The notes beneath the pieces are model-generated. The model ran no database searches, had not been told where the DNA came from, and was given only the letters and a program-made list of their open reading frames with translations. This document shows, piece after piece, positions 8,265-16,976 of a stretch of DNA of 64,000 bases (its first letter is position 1; every line of letters begins with the position of its first letter). This DNA is from Alcanivorax sp. DSM 26293 (GTDB taxonomy: Bacteria; Pseudomonadota; Gammaproteobacteria; Pseudomonadales; Alcanivoracaceae). The stretch covers positions 208,283-272,282 of the forward strand of contig NZ_FNUM01000002.1 in the NCBI RefSeq assembly GCF_900107995.1, written 5' to 3'. The position numbers were made by a program, and so were the translations under genes.

Positions 8265-9401
8265 ATGAAGCAAAACATTTTGGTTGTGGATGATCACAGG
8301 GAAAATCTTATCGCCCTCGAGGCTATTCTTGACGGGGAAGGGCGAAATCTTGTCATGGCACAATCAGGCAATGAAGCCTTGTCATTGGCGCTGAAGTACG
8401 ACTTCGCGCTGGTGTTACTTGATGTGCAAATGCCGGAGATGGACGGTTTTGAAGTCGCGGAGTTGATGCGCAAAAACAAGAAAACCCGCCATATCCCCAT
8501 TATCTTCGTGACGGCCATTTCCAAAGAGCAGAAGTATGTCTTCAAGGGCTACGAATGTGGCGCTGTGGACTATCTGTTCAAGCCCATCGACCAGAAAATT
8601 CTCGAAGCCAAGGTCAATGTGTTTCTGGAGCTGGATCGCCAGCGAAAGAAACTGCAGCAGGCAGTGGTGCAGATGAAACGCCTGAAAGACGAGAATGAGC
8701 GGCTGCTTCATGCCCTGGGTGAGGCACTGATCGGTGCCGATGCCGGCGGCAAGGTATCGTTCTGCAATGAAGCCGCCTGTGCGCTGCTGCGTCGCCCCCG
8801 TGATGAGTTGATAGGCCGGGATATTGCCGCGCTGATTTTCAATGATGATACCGGCAAGCGCCGCTGGGAGTGGCAGGAATCCCCCCTGCGGCAGGCCTGC
8901 CAGCAGGGTGAAGGCTGGAAAAACGAACACAGCCTGTACACACAGGACGAGGACGGACTGGTAGCCTTGTCAGTACGGGGTAATGCCATCAATGACGATG
9001 CCGGCAATTTCACGGGTGTGGTTATTGTGCTGCGCAAGGCGGATGACGAGAATGATGTCCGCGACAGCCGCAAGGACCACCGACGCCACCCCCGCAAGAA
9101 ACTGTTTAGGGAAATGGTGGTGTTTGATCGAAGCACCGGTGGTAACGTGGGCCGCCTGATGAATATCAGCCTGGACGGGTTCAAGCTGTTTACCCGCCGG
9201 GAAATCTCTCAGGGTGAGGTGTTGCAGATGGGAATGGTGCTGCCGGATCAAATTTCCGGGGTCAACACCATCAGCTTTGACGCCAGAGTAGTGTGGTCGG
9301 AAGTCCTGGACGCTCCCGGAGAGTATCAGGTGGGTTTCCAGTTTCTGGCACTGACAGAGATCACCGCCAATGTGATCGAGAATTTGATGGACAAATACTG
9401 A
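8265..9401 (+). CDS. Response regulator with PAS and PilZ (c-di-GMP) domains
   Basis: A 378-residue protein with three domains. The receiver (1-125) has D9-D10, phospho-acceptor D53 and K106. A PAS-like domain covers about 142-257. A C-terminal PilZ domain covers about 270-375, with both c-di-GMP motifs intact: RRHPR (273-277, RxxxR) and NISLDG (300-305, N/DxSxxG). It probably integrates phosphorylation by the hybrid kinase with cyclic-di-GMP level. The start was set at the ATG that opens [10 protein letters not shown], eight bases after the cheB stop region; a longer upstream frame runs inside cheB. Only one base separates its stop from the gspE start, tying it to type II secretion. Confidence 0.9.
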   Translation: MKQNILVVDDHRENLIALEAILDGEGRNLVMAQSGNEALSLALKYDFALVLLDVQMPEMDGFEVAELMRKNKKTRHIPIIFVTAISKEQKYVFKGYECGAVDYLFKPIDQKILEAKVNVFLELDRQRKKLQQAVVQMKRLKDENERLLHALGEALIGADAGGKVSFCNEAACALLRRPRDELIGRDIAALIFNDDTGKRRWEWQESPLRQACQQGEGWKNEHSLYTQDEDGLVALSVRGNAINDDAGNFTGVVIVLRKADDENDVRDSRKDHRRHPRKKLFREMVVFDRSTGGNVGRLMNISLDGFKLFTRREISQGEVLQMGMVLPDQISGVNTISFDARVVWSEVLDAPGEYQVGFQFLALTEITANVIENLMDKY

Positions 9402-9402
9402 A

Positions 9403-10905
9403 ATGAACGAGCACATCGAGACGCCGGAAAATCAGGACCTTCCCCCGTCATTGCTGCCCTATGGGTTCGCCCGGCGCTACGGTGTGTTGTTGCGTGAAAA
9501 GGATGGGCGCCGCGAATTATGCTATCGCAAGGACGTCCCCCTTTCCGCCCTGAGTGAAGTGCAGCGTCACATCGGCCGGTTGCCCACCCTGGTTCCCATG
9601 GATGACGCCGCATTTACCGCAGCCATGGCGATAGCCTATGAGCAGCAGCGGGGGGCTGCCGCGGAGGCCGCTGACGACCTGGAAGGTCTGGACCTTGCCA
9701 GTCTGGCGGATTCCCTGCCGGAAACCTCCGACCTGCTGGAACAGGAAGACGATGCGCCGATTATCCGGCTGATCAATGCCCTGCTGCAGGAGGCCATCCG
9801 TGAGGATGCTTCCGATATCCATATCGAAACCTTCGAGCGGCGCCTGGTAGTGCGCCTGCGGGTAGATGGGGTACTGCGTGAAATCCTGACTCCCAAGCGC
9901 GAACTGGCGCCCCTGCTGGTTTCCCGGATCAAGGTAATGGCCCGGCTGGATATCGCCGAGAAGCGGATTCCGCAGGATGGCCGTATCTCCCTGCGTATTG
10001 GTGGGCGAGATGTGGATGTGCGGGTATCCACCATGCCTTCCAGCAATGGCGAGCGGGTGGTGCTGCGTCTTCTGGACAAGCAGGCAGGGCGTTTGCAGTT
10101 ATCGCACCTGGGCATGGGAGATGTCTGTGACCAGCATATGCGCGAGCTGATTCACAAGCCCCACGGGATTATCCTGGTGACGGGGCCCACCGGTTCCGGT
10201 AAAACCACCACCCTGTATGCCTCACTGGCGGACCTGAACGACAGCACCCGCAATATCCTGACGGTAGAAGACCCGATCGAATACCAGCTTGAAGGCATCG
10301 GTCAGACCCAGGTCAACAGTAAAGTGGACATGACCTTTGCCCGCGGATTGCGCGCCATCCTGCGCCAGGATCCGGATGTGGTCATGGTGGGGGAGATCCG
10401 CGATCTGGAAACCGCAGAAATCGCCGTCCAGGCATCCCTGACCGGTCACCTGGTGCTGTCTACCTTGCACACCAATACCGCCGTGGGCGCGGTAACCCGC
10501 CTTCAGGATATGGGGATTGAGCCCTTTCTGCTCTCCAGTTCCCTGCTGGGGGTTCTGGCGCAACGACTGGTGCGGGTTCTCTGCGATGACTGCAAGACCC
10601 CCTATCAGCCCAGTGCCAGCGAATTGAAAATGATGGGATTGCCGGAGGATGAATCCTGTACCCTCTATCACCCCAAGGGCTGCAATGCCTGTAATCAGCA
10701 GGGCTACCGTGGGCGAACCGGTATCTATGAGCTGGTAATGATTGATGAAACAATGCGCCAGCTGATCCATGACCGGGCCGGCGAGCTGGAACTGAACCGA
10801 CATGCCCGTACCCTCACCAGTGGCATCCGTGAGGATGGCTGGCGTAAAGTACTGGCTGGACACACCAGCGTGGAAGAAGTGCTGCGTGTGACCCGCGAGG
10901 ACTGA
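9403..10905 (+). CDS. gspE: Type II secretion ATPase GspE
   Basis: Cytoplasmic hexameric ATPase that powers the type II secretion pseudopilus. At 500 residues it has the usual N-terminal domain ([13 protein letters not shown]), Walker [11 protein letters not shown] (261-270), the Asp and His boxes, Walker B with [12 protein letters not shown] (323-334), and a four-cysteine zinc motif (C394, C397, C427, C430) that separates GspE from most PilB proteins. It starts one base after the stop of the receiver-PAS-PilZ gene, so the secretion genes probably share the transcript of the sensory module. gspF follows after 15 bases. Confidence 0.96.
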   Translation: MNEHIETPENQDLPPSLLPYGFARRYGVLLREKDGRRELCYRKDVPLSALSEVQRHIGRLPTLVPMDDAAFTAAMAIAYEQQRGAAAEAADDLEGLDLASLADSLPETSDLLEQEDDAPIIRLINALLQEAIREDASDIHIETFERRLVVRLRVDGVLREILTPKRELAPLLVSRIKVMARLDIAEKRIPQDGRISLRIGGRDVDVRVSTMPSSNGERVVLRLLDKQAGRLQLSHLGMGDVCDQHMRELIHKPHGIILVTGPTGSGKTTTLYASLADLNDSTRNILTVEDPIEYQLEGIGQTQVNSKVDMTFARGLRAILRQDPDVVMVGEIRDLETAEIAVQASLTGHLVLSTLHTNTAVGAVTRLQDMGIEPFLLSSSLLGVLAQRLVRVLCDDCKTPYQPSASELKMMGLPEDESCTLYHPKGCNACNQQGYRGRTGIYELVMIDETMRQLIHDRAGELELNRHARTLTSGIREDGWRKVLAGHTSVEEVLRVTRED

Positions 10906-10920
10906 CCGGACCCCTGATCC

Positions 10921-12141
10921 ATGCCTGCATTCGAATATCGATCCCTGGATCACAGGGGCAAAATCAAGAAAGGCACTCTGGAAGCGGACAGTGCCCGCCA
11001 GGTGCGTCAGCAGCTCCGTGACAAGGGCTGGGTGCCCATTGAAGTGCATGAAGCCCATGACTCCGGCCGTTCCGGCGGTCTCGGGCAATTTTCCGCGTCT
11101 GGCAAGCTGAAAGGGGCAGAGCAGGCCCTGCTGACACGCCAGCTTGCGACTCTTCTCAAGTCCGGCCTGCCTGTGGAGCAGGCATTGTCCGCGGTGGCCA
11201 AGCAGGCCGCCAATGACAGAATCGAACGCATTGTTCTGGCGGTTCGCGCCAAGGTGCGCGAGGGCTTCAGCCTGGCCAGCAGCTTTGAATCCTTTCCCCG
11301 TGCCTTCCCGGAGATGTACCGGGCCACCGTGGCTGCGGGTGAGCAGAGCGGACACCTGGAGCAGGTTCTCGAGCAACTGGCAGATTACCTGGAAACCCGT
11401 CACGACACTGGTCGCTCGGTGGCGCAGGCGATGATCTATCCGGCCTTTATCATGGTGTTCGCCACCATTGTCATCATGCTGATGATGACCTTTGTGGTCC
11501 CCAAGCTGGTGGCGGTGTTTGAAGGCCGTGACCAGACTCTGCCCCTGTTGACGCGTATCGTCATGGCGCTCAGTGATTTCGCCCGCGATTGGGGTTGGTT
11601 GCTGCTACTGGTTGTCGTTGTGGCTGTTGTGGCCTTCATGCGCGCCATGCGCGATCCCGGTTTCCGCCTGCGGGTGCACCGGAAAATGGTCACCATGCCC
11701 ATGGTCGGCACCATGTTGCGGGCTGCCGACAGCGCCCGTCTCGCCAGCACACTGGGTATCCTCGGTCGTTCCGGGGTGCCGCTGGTGGATGCCCTTTTTA
11801 TTGCCGCCCAGGTGGTGGGCAATCTTGAAGTCAGAAACGCGGTGAAGAATGCCGCGGCCAAGGTCCGCGAGGGCGGCAGCCTGAGCCGGGCCCTGGACGC
11901 CAGTGGCTATTTCCCGCCAATGCTGGTGCAGATGATCGCCAGTGGCGAGGCCAGCGGGGAGCTGGACCACATGCTGACCCGCGCAGCCGACTACCAGGAA
12001 CGGGAATTGAGCAGCACGGTCAATACCATGGTGGGGCTGTTGGGGCCCATCATGCTTCTATTCATGGCGGGTGTGGTGGTATTGATCGTACTGTCTGTGA
12101 TGCTGCCCATCATGCAGATGAACAACTTACTAGCTGGATAG
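10921..12141 (+). CDS. gspF: Type II secretion inner-membrane platform protein GspF
   Basis: Polytopic platform protein (406 residues) that binds GspE and GspL and couples ATP hydrolysis to pseudopilus growth. Two homologous cytoplasmic GspF domains (about 65-190 and 265-390) are separated by membrane segments near 172-196 and 224-242, with a third near the C-terminus. The N-terminus PAFEYRSLDHRGKIKKG and the motif TRQLATLLKSGLPVEQAL are typical. It lies between gspE and gspG in the expected order. Confidence 0.95.
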   Translation: MPAFEYRSLDHRGKIKKGTLEADSARQVRQQLRDKGWVPIEVHEAHDSGRSGGLGQFSASGKLKGAEQALLTRQLATLLKSGLPVEQALSAVAKQAANDRIERIVLAVRAKVREGFSLASSFESFPRAFPEMYRATVAAGEQSGHLEQVLEQLADYLETRHDTGRSVAQAMIYPAFIMVFATIVIMLMMTFVVPKLVAVFEGRDQTLPLLTRIVMALSDFARDWGWLLLLVVVVAVVAFMRAMRDPGFRLRVHRKMVTMPMVGTMLRAADSARLASTLGILGRSGVPLVDALFIAAQVVGNLEVRNAVKNAAAKVREGGSLSRALDASGYFPPMLVQMIASGEASGELDHMLTRAADYQERELSSTVNTMVGLLGPIMLLFMAGVVVLIVLSVMLPIMQMNNLLAG

Positions 12142-12149
12142 GTGAAGGA

Positions 12150-12575
12150 ATGAAAACGAAAGGCACCATGTCAGGGTTCACCCTGCTGGAAATTATGGTG
12201 GTTGTTGCCATTATCGGTCTGCTGGCCGCCGTGATTGTTCCCAATGTGATCGGGCAGGGTGAAGGCGCCAAAGTGGACCTGACCAAGGCCAACATGGGGA
12301 AAATCGTCCAGCAGCTGGACCTCTACAAATTCAACAATGGCAGCTACCCCACCAGTGAAGAAGGCCTCAATGCGCTGGTTGAGCGCCCCGCATCCGCCCG
12401 TAAATGGCCTGATGGCGGGTACCTCTCCAGTGTGCCCGAGGACGCCTGGAATAATGATTATGTCTATATCAGCCCCGGTGTAGACGGGCCCTTCGACCTG
12501 CTTTCCCTGGGCGCTGACGGTGCCGAAGGTGGCGAAGGGACCGATGCCGACATCAACTGGCGCGACATTCATTAA
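12150..12575 (+). CDS. gspG: Major pseudopilin GspG
   Basis: Major pseudopilin (141 residues) that polymerises into the type II secretion piston. A short leader ends in SG|FTLLE, with prepilin peptidase cleavage predicted after G9 and E14 as the +5 glutamate. The hydrophobic helix IMVVVAIIGLLAAVIVP follows. YPTSEEGLNALVERP and the acidic C-terminal loop (calcium site in characterised GspG) are typical. A ribosome-binding GGTGAAGGA precedes the ATG. Confidence 0.96.
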   Translation: MKTKGTMSGFTLLEIMVVVAIIGLLAAVIVPNVIGQGEGAKVDLTKANMGKIVQQLDLYKFNNGSYPTSEEGLNALVERPASARKWPDGGYLSSVPEDAWNNDYVYISPGVDGPFDLLSLGADGAEGGEGTDADINWRDIH

Positions 12576-12576
12576 G

Positions 12577-13206
12577 ATGCGCTTGCGCCCCGTCATTCAG
12601 GCCGGATTCACCCTGCTGGAAATCATGGTTGTGGTGATGCTGATGGGGTTGCTCACCGTAGTGCTGGTGTCCCAGGGCAACTGGACCAGTGATGGTCGCC
12701 AACTGGAGCAGGAAACCGCCCGTTTGCAGGACACGCTGGCGCTCTTGAACGAGCGCAGTCTTTTCTCGGGCCAGTTGATGGCGCTGCGACTGGAAACCAC
12801 CGGCTGGACACCGCTGGCCTACGACAGGGTTGAGGGGGAATTCCTGCCCGTGGATGACACCGCGCTCAAGGCACACAGGTTACCGCCATCCCTGGAATTG
12901 GTCTGGCAACTGGATGAGCTCGGTGAAGATCAGGCCAGCCTCAGTGATGTGGCCGAGAACCTGGTCAAAGACGACGTCATGGCCGGCGCAGGCAACGACC
13001 TGGTCGACCAGGAAGAGGGCGATGAAAGCGACCAGGAGGAAGCGGATTTCCCCCAGGTATTTTTCTTTCCCAGCGGCGAGGTATCCCCGGTGACCCTGAC
13101 CCTGCGCGCCTACGATGATGTGGATGCTGAACAACGTTTGCGCGTGTCGGCACTGGGGCAATTCAGTGACCCGGATGCCGGCAATGACGAGGAGGCCGCA
13201 CCGTGA
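12577..13206 (+). CDS. gspH: Minor pseudopilin GspH
   Basis: Minor pseudopilin (209 residues) of the type II secretion piston. The prepilin site is AG|FTLLE (cleavage after G10, E15 at +5), followed by IMVVVMLMGLLTVVLV. The ATG one base after the gspG stop was chosen because it gives a short standard leader; an in-frame start inside gspG would give an unlikely leader. A strongly acidic stretch in the middle (residues around 135-165, many D and E) is unusual. The stop overlaps the gspI GTG start. Confidence 0.9.
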   Translation: MRLRPVIQAGFTLLEIMVVVMLMGLLTVVLVSQGNWTSDGRQLEQETARLQDTLALLNERSLFSGQLMALRLETTGWTPLAYDRVEGEFLPVDDTALKAHRLPPSLELVWQLDELGEDQASLSDVAENLVKDDVMAGAGNDLVDQEEGDESDQEEADFPQVFFFPSGEVSPVTLTLRAYDDVDAEQRLRVSALGQFSDPDAGNDEEAAP

Positions 13207-13583
13207 GTGGTGAGCAGAAGGGGTTTACCCTGGTGGAGGTGCTGGTTGCCGTCTCCATCCTGGCGCTGGTCATGGTTACCCTGGGGCAGAGCATGGGAGC
13301 CACGGCCCGGGCCTACACCAACATCAACGAGACCCATCTGGGGTTCCTGGTTGCGTCCGACAAACTGGTGGAGATGCAGGTGTATCAGCAATGGCCTTCT
13401 ACCGGCACCTCGGACAGTGAACTGTCCCGCAATGGCCGTGACTGGTGGATCGAAACCACCGTTTCTGAAGGGCCTTATCCGGATACCCGCCGAGTGGACA
13501 TTGAAGTCGGACCGCTGCGGGGCAAGGACAAAGGCGGCATGGCCTATCGCCTGGCCAGTCTGATTGGAAAGCCTGCGTCCTGA
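13203..13583 (+). CDS. gspI: Minor pseudopilin GspI
   Basis: Minor pseudopilin (126 residues) that nucleates the tip complex with GspJ and GspK. It starts at GTG, with a very short leader MSGEQKG|FTLVE (cleavage after G7, E12 at +5), then VLVAVSILALVMVTLGQS. The family motif with T-N-I-N-E-T and L-G-F-L-V-A-S-D-K is visible. It overlaps gspH by four bases, and its final base is the first base of the gspJ ATG. Confidence 0.93.
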   Translation: MSGEQKGFTLVEVLVAVSILALVMVTLGQSMGATARAYTNINETHLGFLVASDKLVEMQVYQQWPSTGTSDSELSRNGRDWWIETTVSEGPYPDTRRVDIEVGPLRGKDKGGMAYRLASLIGKPAS

Positions 13584-14218
13584 TGTCACAGCGCGGCAGG
13601 ATACGCGGTTTCACGCTACTGGAGATGGTTGTCACCATCGCCATTTTTGCCTTTATCTACGTCTGGGTGGCCAGTTTTCTTGGCACGGCCCTGCAGGGCC
13701 GTGAGCAACTCAATGCCGATGCCGGCATCATGGAACGCAACCAGCGCGCCATCACCTACCTGACCCTGGATTTCGAGCAACTGATCAGCCGCCCGGTCCG
13801 CGATCCCTATGGCGACCCGCAACCCGCCATCGTTGGCCGCGACAATTACGTGGAATTTACCCGGCTGGGTTGGTCCAACCCCTTCGGGTTGCGCCAGCGC
13901 AGTGAGATGCAGCGGGTTATCTATACGCTGGAAGACGGCAAACTCTATCGTCGTTATTGGCCAGTGCTGGATACCAATGTGGCCACCGAGTATCAACAAG
14001 ATGTGCTGATCGACGATGTGGCCCGCTTTACGGTGCGTTATCTGGACAAGACTCCACAGGGAGAGTGGCAATGGCTGGAGCTGTGGCCGGATGTGGCCCT
14101 GGCTGCCGTTCCTGTCTGGCAGCAGCGATTACCGAAAAGCATCGAAGTGGAAATTGAGCTGGAAGATGGCGACACCATTCACCGATTCTACCGTACGGTG
14201 GTGAACCCATGGTCCTGA
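13583..14218 (+). CDS. gspJ: Minor pseudopilin GspJ
   Basis: Minor pseudopilin (211 residues) of the tip complex. The leader MSQRGRIRG|FTLLE gives cleavage after G9 and E14 at +5; the helix MVVTIAIFAFIYVWVASF follows. NQRAITYLTLDFEQLISRPVRD and the closing DTIHRFYRTV are typical of GspJ. It overlaps gspK by ten bases. Confidence 0.93.
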   Translation: MSQRGRIRGFTLLEMVVTIAIFAFIYVWVASFLGTALQGREQLNADAGIMERNQRAITYLTLDFEQLISRPVRDPYGDPQPAIVGRDNYVEFTRLGWSNPFGLRQRSEMQRVIYTLEDGKLYRRYWPVLDTNVATEYQQDVLIDDVARFTVRYLDKTPQGEWQWLELWPDVALAAVPVWQQRLPKSIEVEIELEDGDTIHRFYRTVVNPWS

Positions 14219-15258
14219 CCCGCAACGCAAAACAGCGGGGTGTAGCCCTTATTATCGTGCTGATGCTGTTCGCGATCCTTGCCACCATCACGCTGGAAAT
14301 TGTCTTCCGGCAGGATCGGTTCCTGACCCGGGCAGACAACCTGCTGCAATGGGATAAACGCTATCAATACGCCATGGCCGCGGAAGTGGTGGCCCAGCAG
14401 GGGCTGATCGACGATCTGGAGGATGACCGCAACAACAATGCCATGGTGGACGATTGCGTGGAAGAACAGTGGGCGGTCCAGCTGCCGCCCACTCCCTACG
14501 AAGATGCCATGCTCAGCGCCAGCGTTCAGGATCTGCAGGGTCGCTTTAACCTGAACTGGCTGATCACCGCTTCCGGCGACGAGTTTATCCGTAATCCCAG
14601 AGCTATCGCACAACTGACCCGCCTGATCGAGCAGACATTCCCCGGCGAAGCCAATGCCAGCCGGCTGGCCAATGAAATGGCTGACTGGCTGGACAGCAAC
14701 AATATTGTCGACAGCGTGGAAGGGGCAGAAGACCCGGAATACCGTAATCGCCGCACCCCCAATTTGCCGGCCGCCCATGAATCCGAAATGCGGGCATTGC
14801 TCAGCTTTCGGGTTGCGGATCAACCTGCGGAGCCGCAAGCGTGGGGATTGTTGACGGCCCTGCCACTAGGGACCACCTTGAATGTGAATACCGCGCCTCC
14901 CCAGGTGCTTGATGCGGTGATAGGCGACATGGCAGGGACAGCCGCGGTGCAGGCGGTACTCGACGCGCGTCAGGAGAAGCCGGTCACTGAAATCAGTGAA
15001 CTGATGAAACTGCCCCCCCTTGATGACCTTTCCGCCGACGAAAAGAACGATCTTGCCAGTTTATTGGGTGTCAGCAGCGAGTATTTTCAGGTAATGGTAG
15101 ATGTGGAAGTGGATGGTCAGCTCAGCCGGCTGGTCAGCCGGCTTCGCAGGGCCACGGGCCAAGGGGAAACAACCGCCGTGTTCAGCCGTCAGGTCAGTCC
15201 GCTGCTGACACCCCTCGAACCGGCGTGCAATCCCTTCTACAATGCCGACGGCAGCTAA
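14209..15258 (+). CDS. gspK: Minor pseudopilin GspK
   Basis: Large minor pseudopilin (349 residues) that caps the GspI-J-K tip. The leader ends QRG|VALIIVLMLF. Position +5 is isoleucine instead of glutamate, a known property of GspK that places it at the very tip. The body contains SAM-like helical domains (LMKLPPLDDLSADEKNDL) and the L-N-V-N-T-A-P segment found across GspK proteins. It starts ten bases before the end of gspJ. Confidence 0.93.
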   Translation: MVLTRNAKQRGVALIIVLMLFAILATITLEIVFRQDRFLTRADNLLQWDKRYQYAMAAEVVAQQGLIDDLEDDRNNNAMVDDCVEEQWAVQLPPTPYEDAMLSASVQDLQGRFNLNWLITASGDEFIRNPRAIAQLTRLIEQTFPGEANASRLANEMADWLDSNNIVDSVEGAEDPEYRNRRTPNLPAAHESEMRALLSFRVADQPAEPQAWGLLTALPLGTTLNVNTAPPQVLDAVIGDMAGTAAVQAVLDARQEKPVTEISELMKLPPLDDLSADEKNDLASLLGVSSEYFQVMVDVEVDGQLSRLVSRLRRATGQGETTAVFSRQVSPLLTPLEPACNPFYNADGS

Positions 15259-15326
15259 CAGAAAGCCAGATGCAACCCGGTGTGGCGGGTCGCATGCTCA
15301 AGAATAATGATGGAAGGACAGATAGC

Positions 15327-16463
15327 GTGGCAGATGCTCCCTTGATTTATCTCGCCGGTGCCGGGGAAACCCAATGGCAACCGGACAGCCCCGTGCTGTT
15401 CCAGCCCCACCGCGGTGAGGCGGTGCAATGGCTCGGCCTGGGCGAGGCGCTGGCGGCCTGCCAGGGGCGCAACGTGGCGGTGGTCATCAGTGTCTCCTGC
15501 GCCCGATTGACCCACGTTTCCCTGAGTCGCAAGCAGGCCCGTCATCTTCAGCGCGTCCTGCCATACCTGCTGGAAGAGCAGCTGCTCGACAACCCGGATG
15601 ACCTTTGGTTCGTGTCCCGCAAGGGCAGTGGGGACGATTATCAGGTATCAGCGGTACGCAGGGAGCTGATTACCCGGCTCCAGCAATGGGCCAGGGAGGC
15701 AGGCGCGCAGATGGCATCCTTGCAGGTGGATGGCGACTGTCTGCAGGCGGTGCTGCCGCTGACGGCGGACCTGGGCAATCGTCAGCAGCTGCTGTTGATA
15801 GATCGCGAGCAGGGTCTGGTCATTGATGCGGACCAGCAGGAAGCGTTTGCCCCCCTGCTGGGAGACAGCCTGGATCAGGCTCGACAGGTTGATTTGCCAA
15901 CCCTCTTTGACGAACTGCGTCAGTATCACGGCCAGGAGCTGTTGACCGGCCCCTATACCCCCAAACAGGACCGTCAGAAAAACGCATTGTTGGGACCCTG
16001 GCGTCCTGTTGCCTACCTGGCTGCCGCGGTGTTTCTGGTTGCGGTGGTTGCACTCTGGATACAGCAGTGGCGCTATCAGCAGGCAGCGGACCAGGCGTTG
16101 GCGCAGGCGAAACAGCGTTATGAACAGCTGTTCCCCGGCGACAAGGCGACCTCGGCCCTGAACCGTCAGTTCCAGGGCCGTCTGGCGCGCCTTGGCGGTG
16201 GCGTTGATGGCGGTGGTGCAGCGTTTTTCCCGTTGCTCGCGCCGGTTGCCCAGGTGCTCAAAGACATGAAGGTGGAGCCCAAACGGCTGCAGTATGACCA
16301 GCGTCAGAATGTGTTGCTGCTGGATGTGGGGGCCAAGGATTACGCCCAGCTTGAAGCCCTGCAGAACGCCATAAGAAAGCAGGGGGGCAATGCCTCCATC
16401 GCCAATTACCGCAACGGCGCCCAGGGCGTCAGTGCCCGCATCAAGGTGGAGCAACCGGGATGA
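15327..16463 (+). CDS. gspL: Type II secretion assembly protein GspL
   Basis: Bitopic inner-membrane protein (378 residues) that recruits GspE through an actin-like cytoplasmic domain and pairs with GspM in the periplasm. Seen: cytoplasmic domain about 1-220, one membrane segment (about 226-246, WRPVAYLAAAVFLVAVVALW), and a periplasmic ferredoxin-like domain. The GTG start was chosen because GGAAGGA lies eight bases before it. In-frame ATG codons upstream (15270, 15294) have no such site and give non-homologous residues. Its stop overlaps the gspM ATG. Confidence 0.9.
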   Translation: MADAPLIYLAGAGETQWQPDSPVLFQPHRGEAVQWLGLGEALAACQGRNVAVVISVSCARLTHVSLSRKQARHLQRVLPYLLEEQLLDNPDDLWFVSRKGSGDDYQVSAVRRELITRLQQWAREAGAQMASLQVDGDCLQAVLPLTADLGNRQQLLLIDREQGLVIDADQQEAFAPLLGDSLDQARQVDLPTLFDELRQYHGQELLTGPYTPKQDRQKNALLGPWRPVAYLAAAVFLVAVVALWIQQWRYQQAADQALAQAKQRYEQLFPGDKATSALNRQFQGRLARLGGGVDGGGAAFFPLLAPVAQVLKDMKVEPKRLQYDQRQNVLLLDVGAKDYAQLEALQNAIRKQGGNASIANYRNGAQGVSARIKVEQPG

Positions 16464-16975
16464 CATCTGCCGAATTGAAGAAACTGGCCGGCCAGCGCTG
16501 GTCGCAACTGCAACAGTGGTATGCCAGTCGTGAAGCCCGCGAACAGCAGGTGCTCAAGGTGCTCGCGGTGGTGGCGCTGTTTGTGGTGCTCTACTGGGTT
16601 ATCTGGGCACCGTCATGGGCGGCCCGTAATCAGGCTCGCCAACAGTATGTGGCCAACATGCAGACACTGGAATGGATAGACGCCAACAGCGGTGCCGTAA
16701 TGGCCGCTCGCGCTGGCACCAGCAGTGGTAGCCGGTTGCCAGACAACTGGGTCAGTGACGTGAGCCGCAGTGCGGATGATTTCGGTCTCACCTTGCGTAA
16801 CTTCACGCCGGATGGGAATCGCTCCGTCCGTATCCAGCTGGAAGATCAGTCCGCTGCGCAGGCCGTGCTATGGCTGCAGTCCCTGCAGCAAAAAGGCGTG
16901 CAATTGGGCAATCTGGAAATGACGCCGGGTGGCAAGTCCGGCACTGCCACCGTTCGGGCAACCCTGCAGCAATAA
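16460..16975 (+). CDS. gspM: Type II secretion protein GspM
   Basis: Small bitopic inner-membrane protein (171 residues) that stabilises GspL. It has a short cytoplasmic N-terminus, one membrane helix (31-51, VLKVLAVVALFVVLYWVIWAP) and a periplasmic ferredoxin-like domain. The ATGA overlap with gspL indicates translational coupling. It is the last recognisable Gsp gene; gspN is not identified after it. Confidence 0.9.
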   Translation: MTSAELKKLAGQRWSQLQQWYASREAREQQVLKVLAVVALFVVLYWVIWAPSWAARNQARQQYVANMQTLEWIDANSGAVMAARAGTSSGSRLPDNWVSDVSRSADDFGLTLRNFTPDGNRSVRIQLEDQSAAQAVLWLQSLQQKGVQLGNLEMTPGGKSGTATVRATLQQ

Positions 16976-16976
16976 T

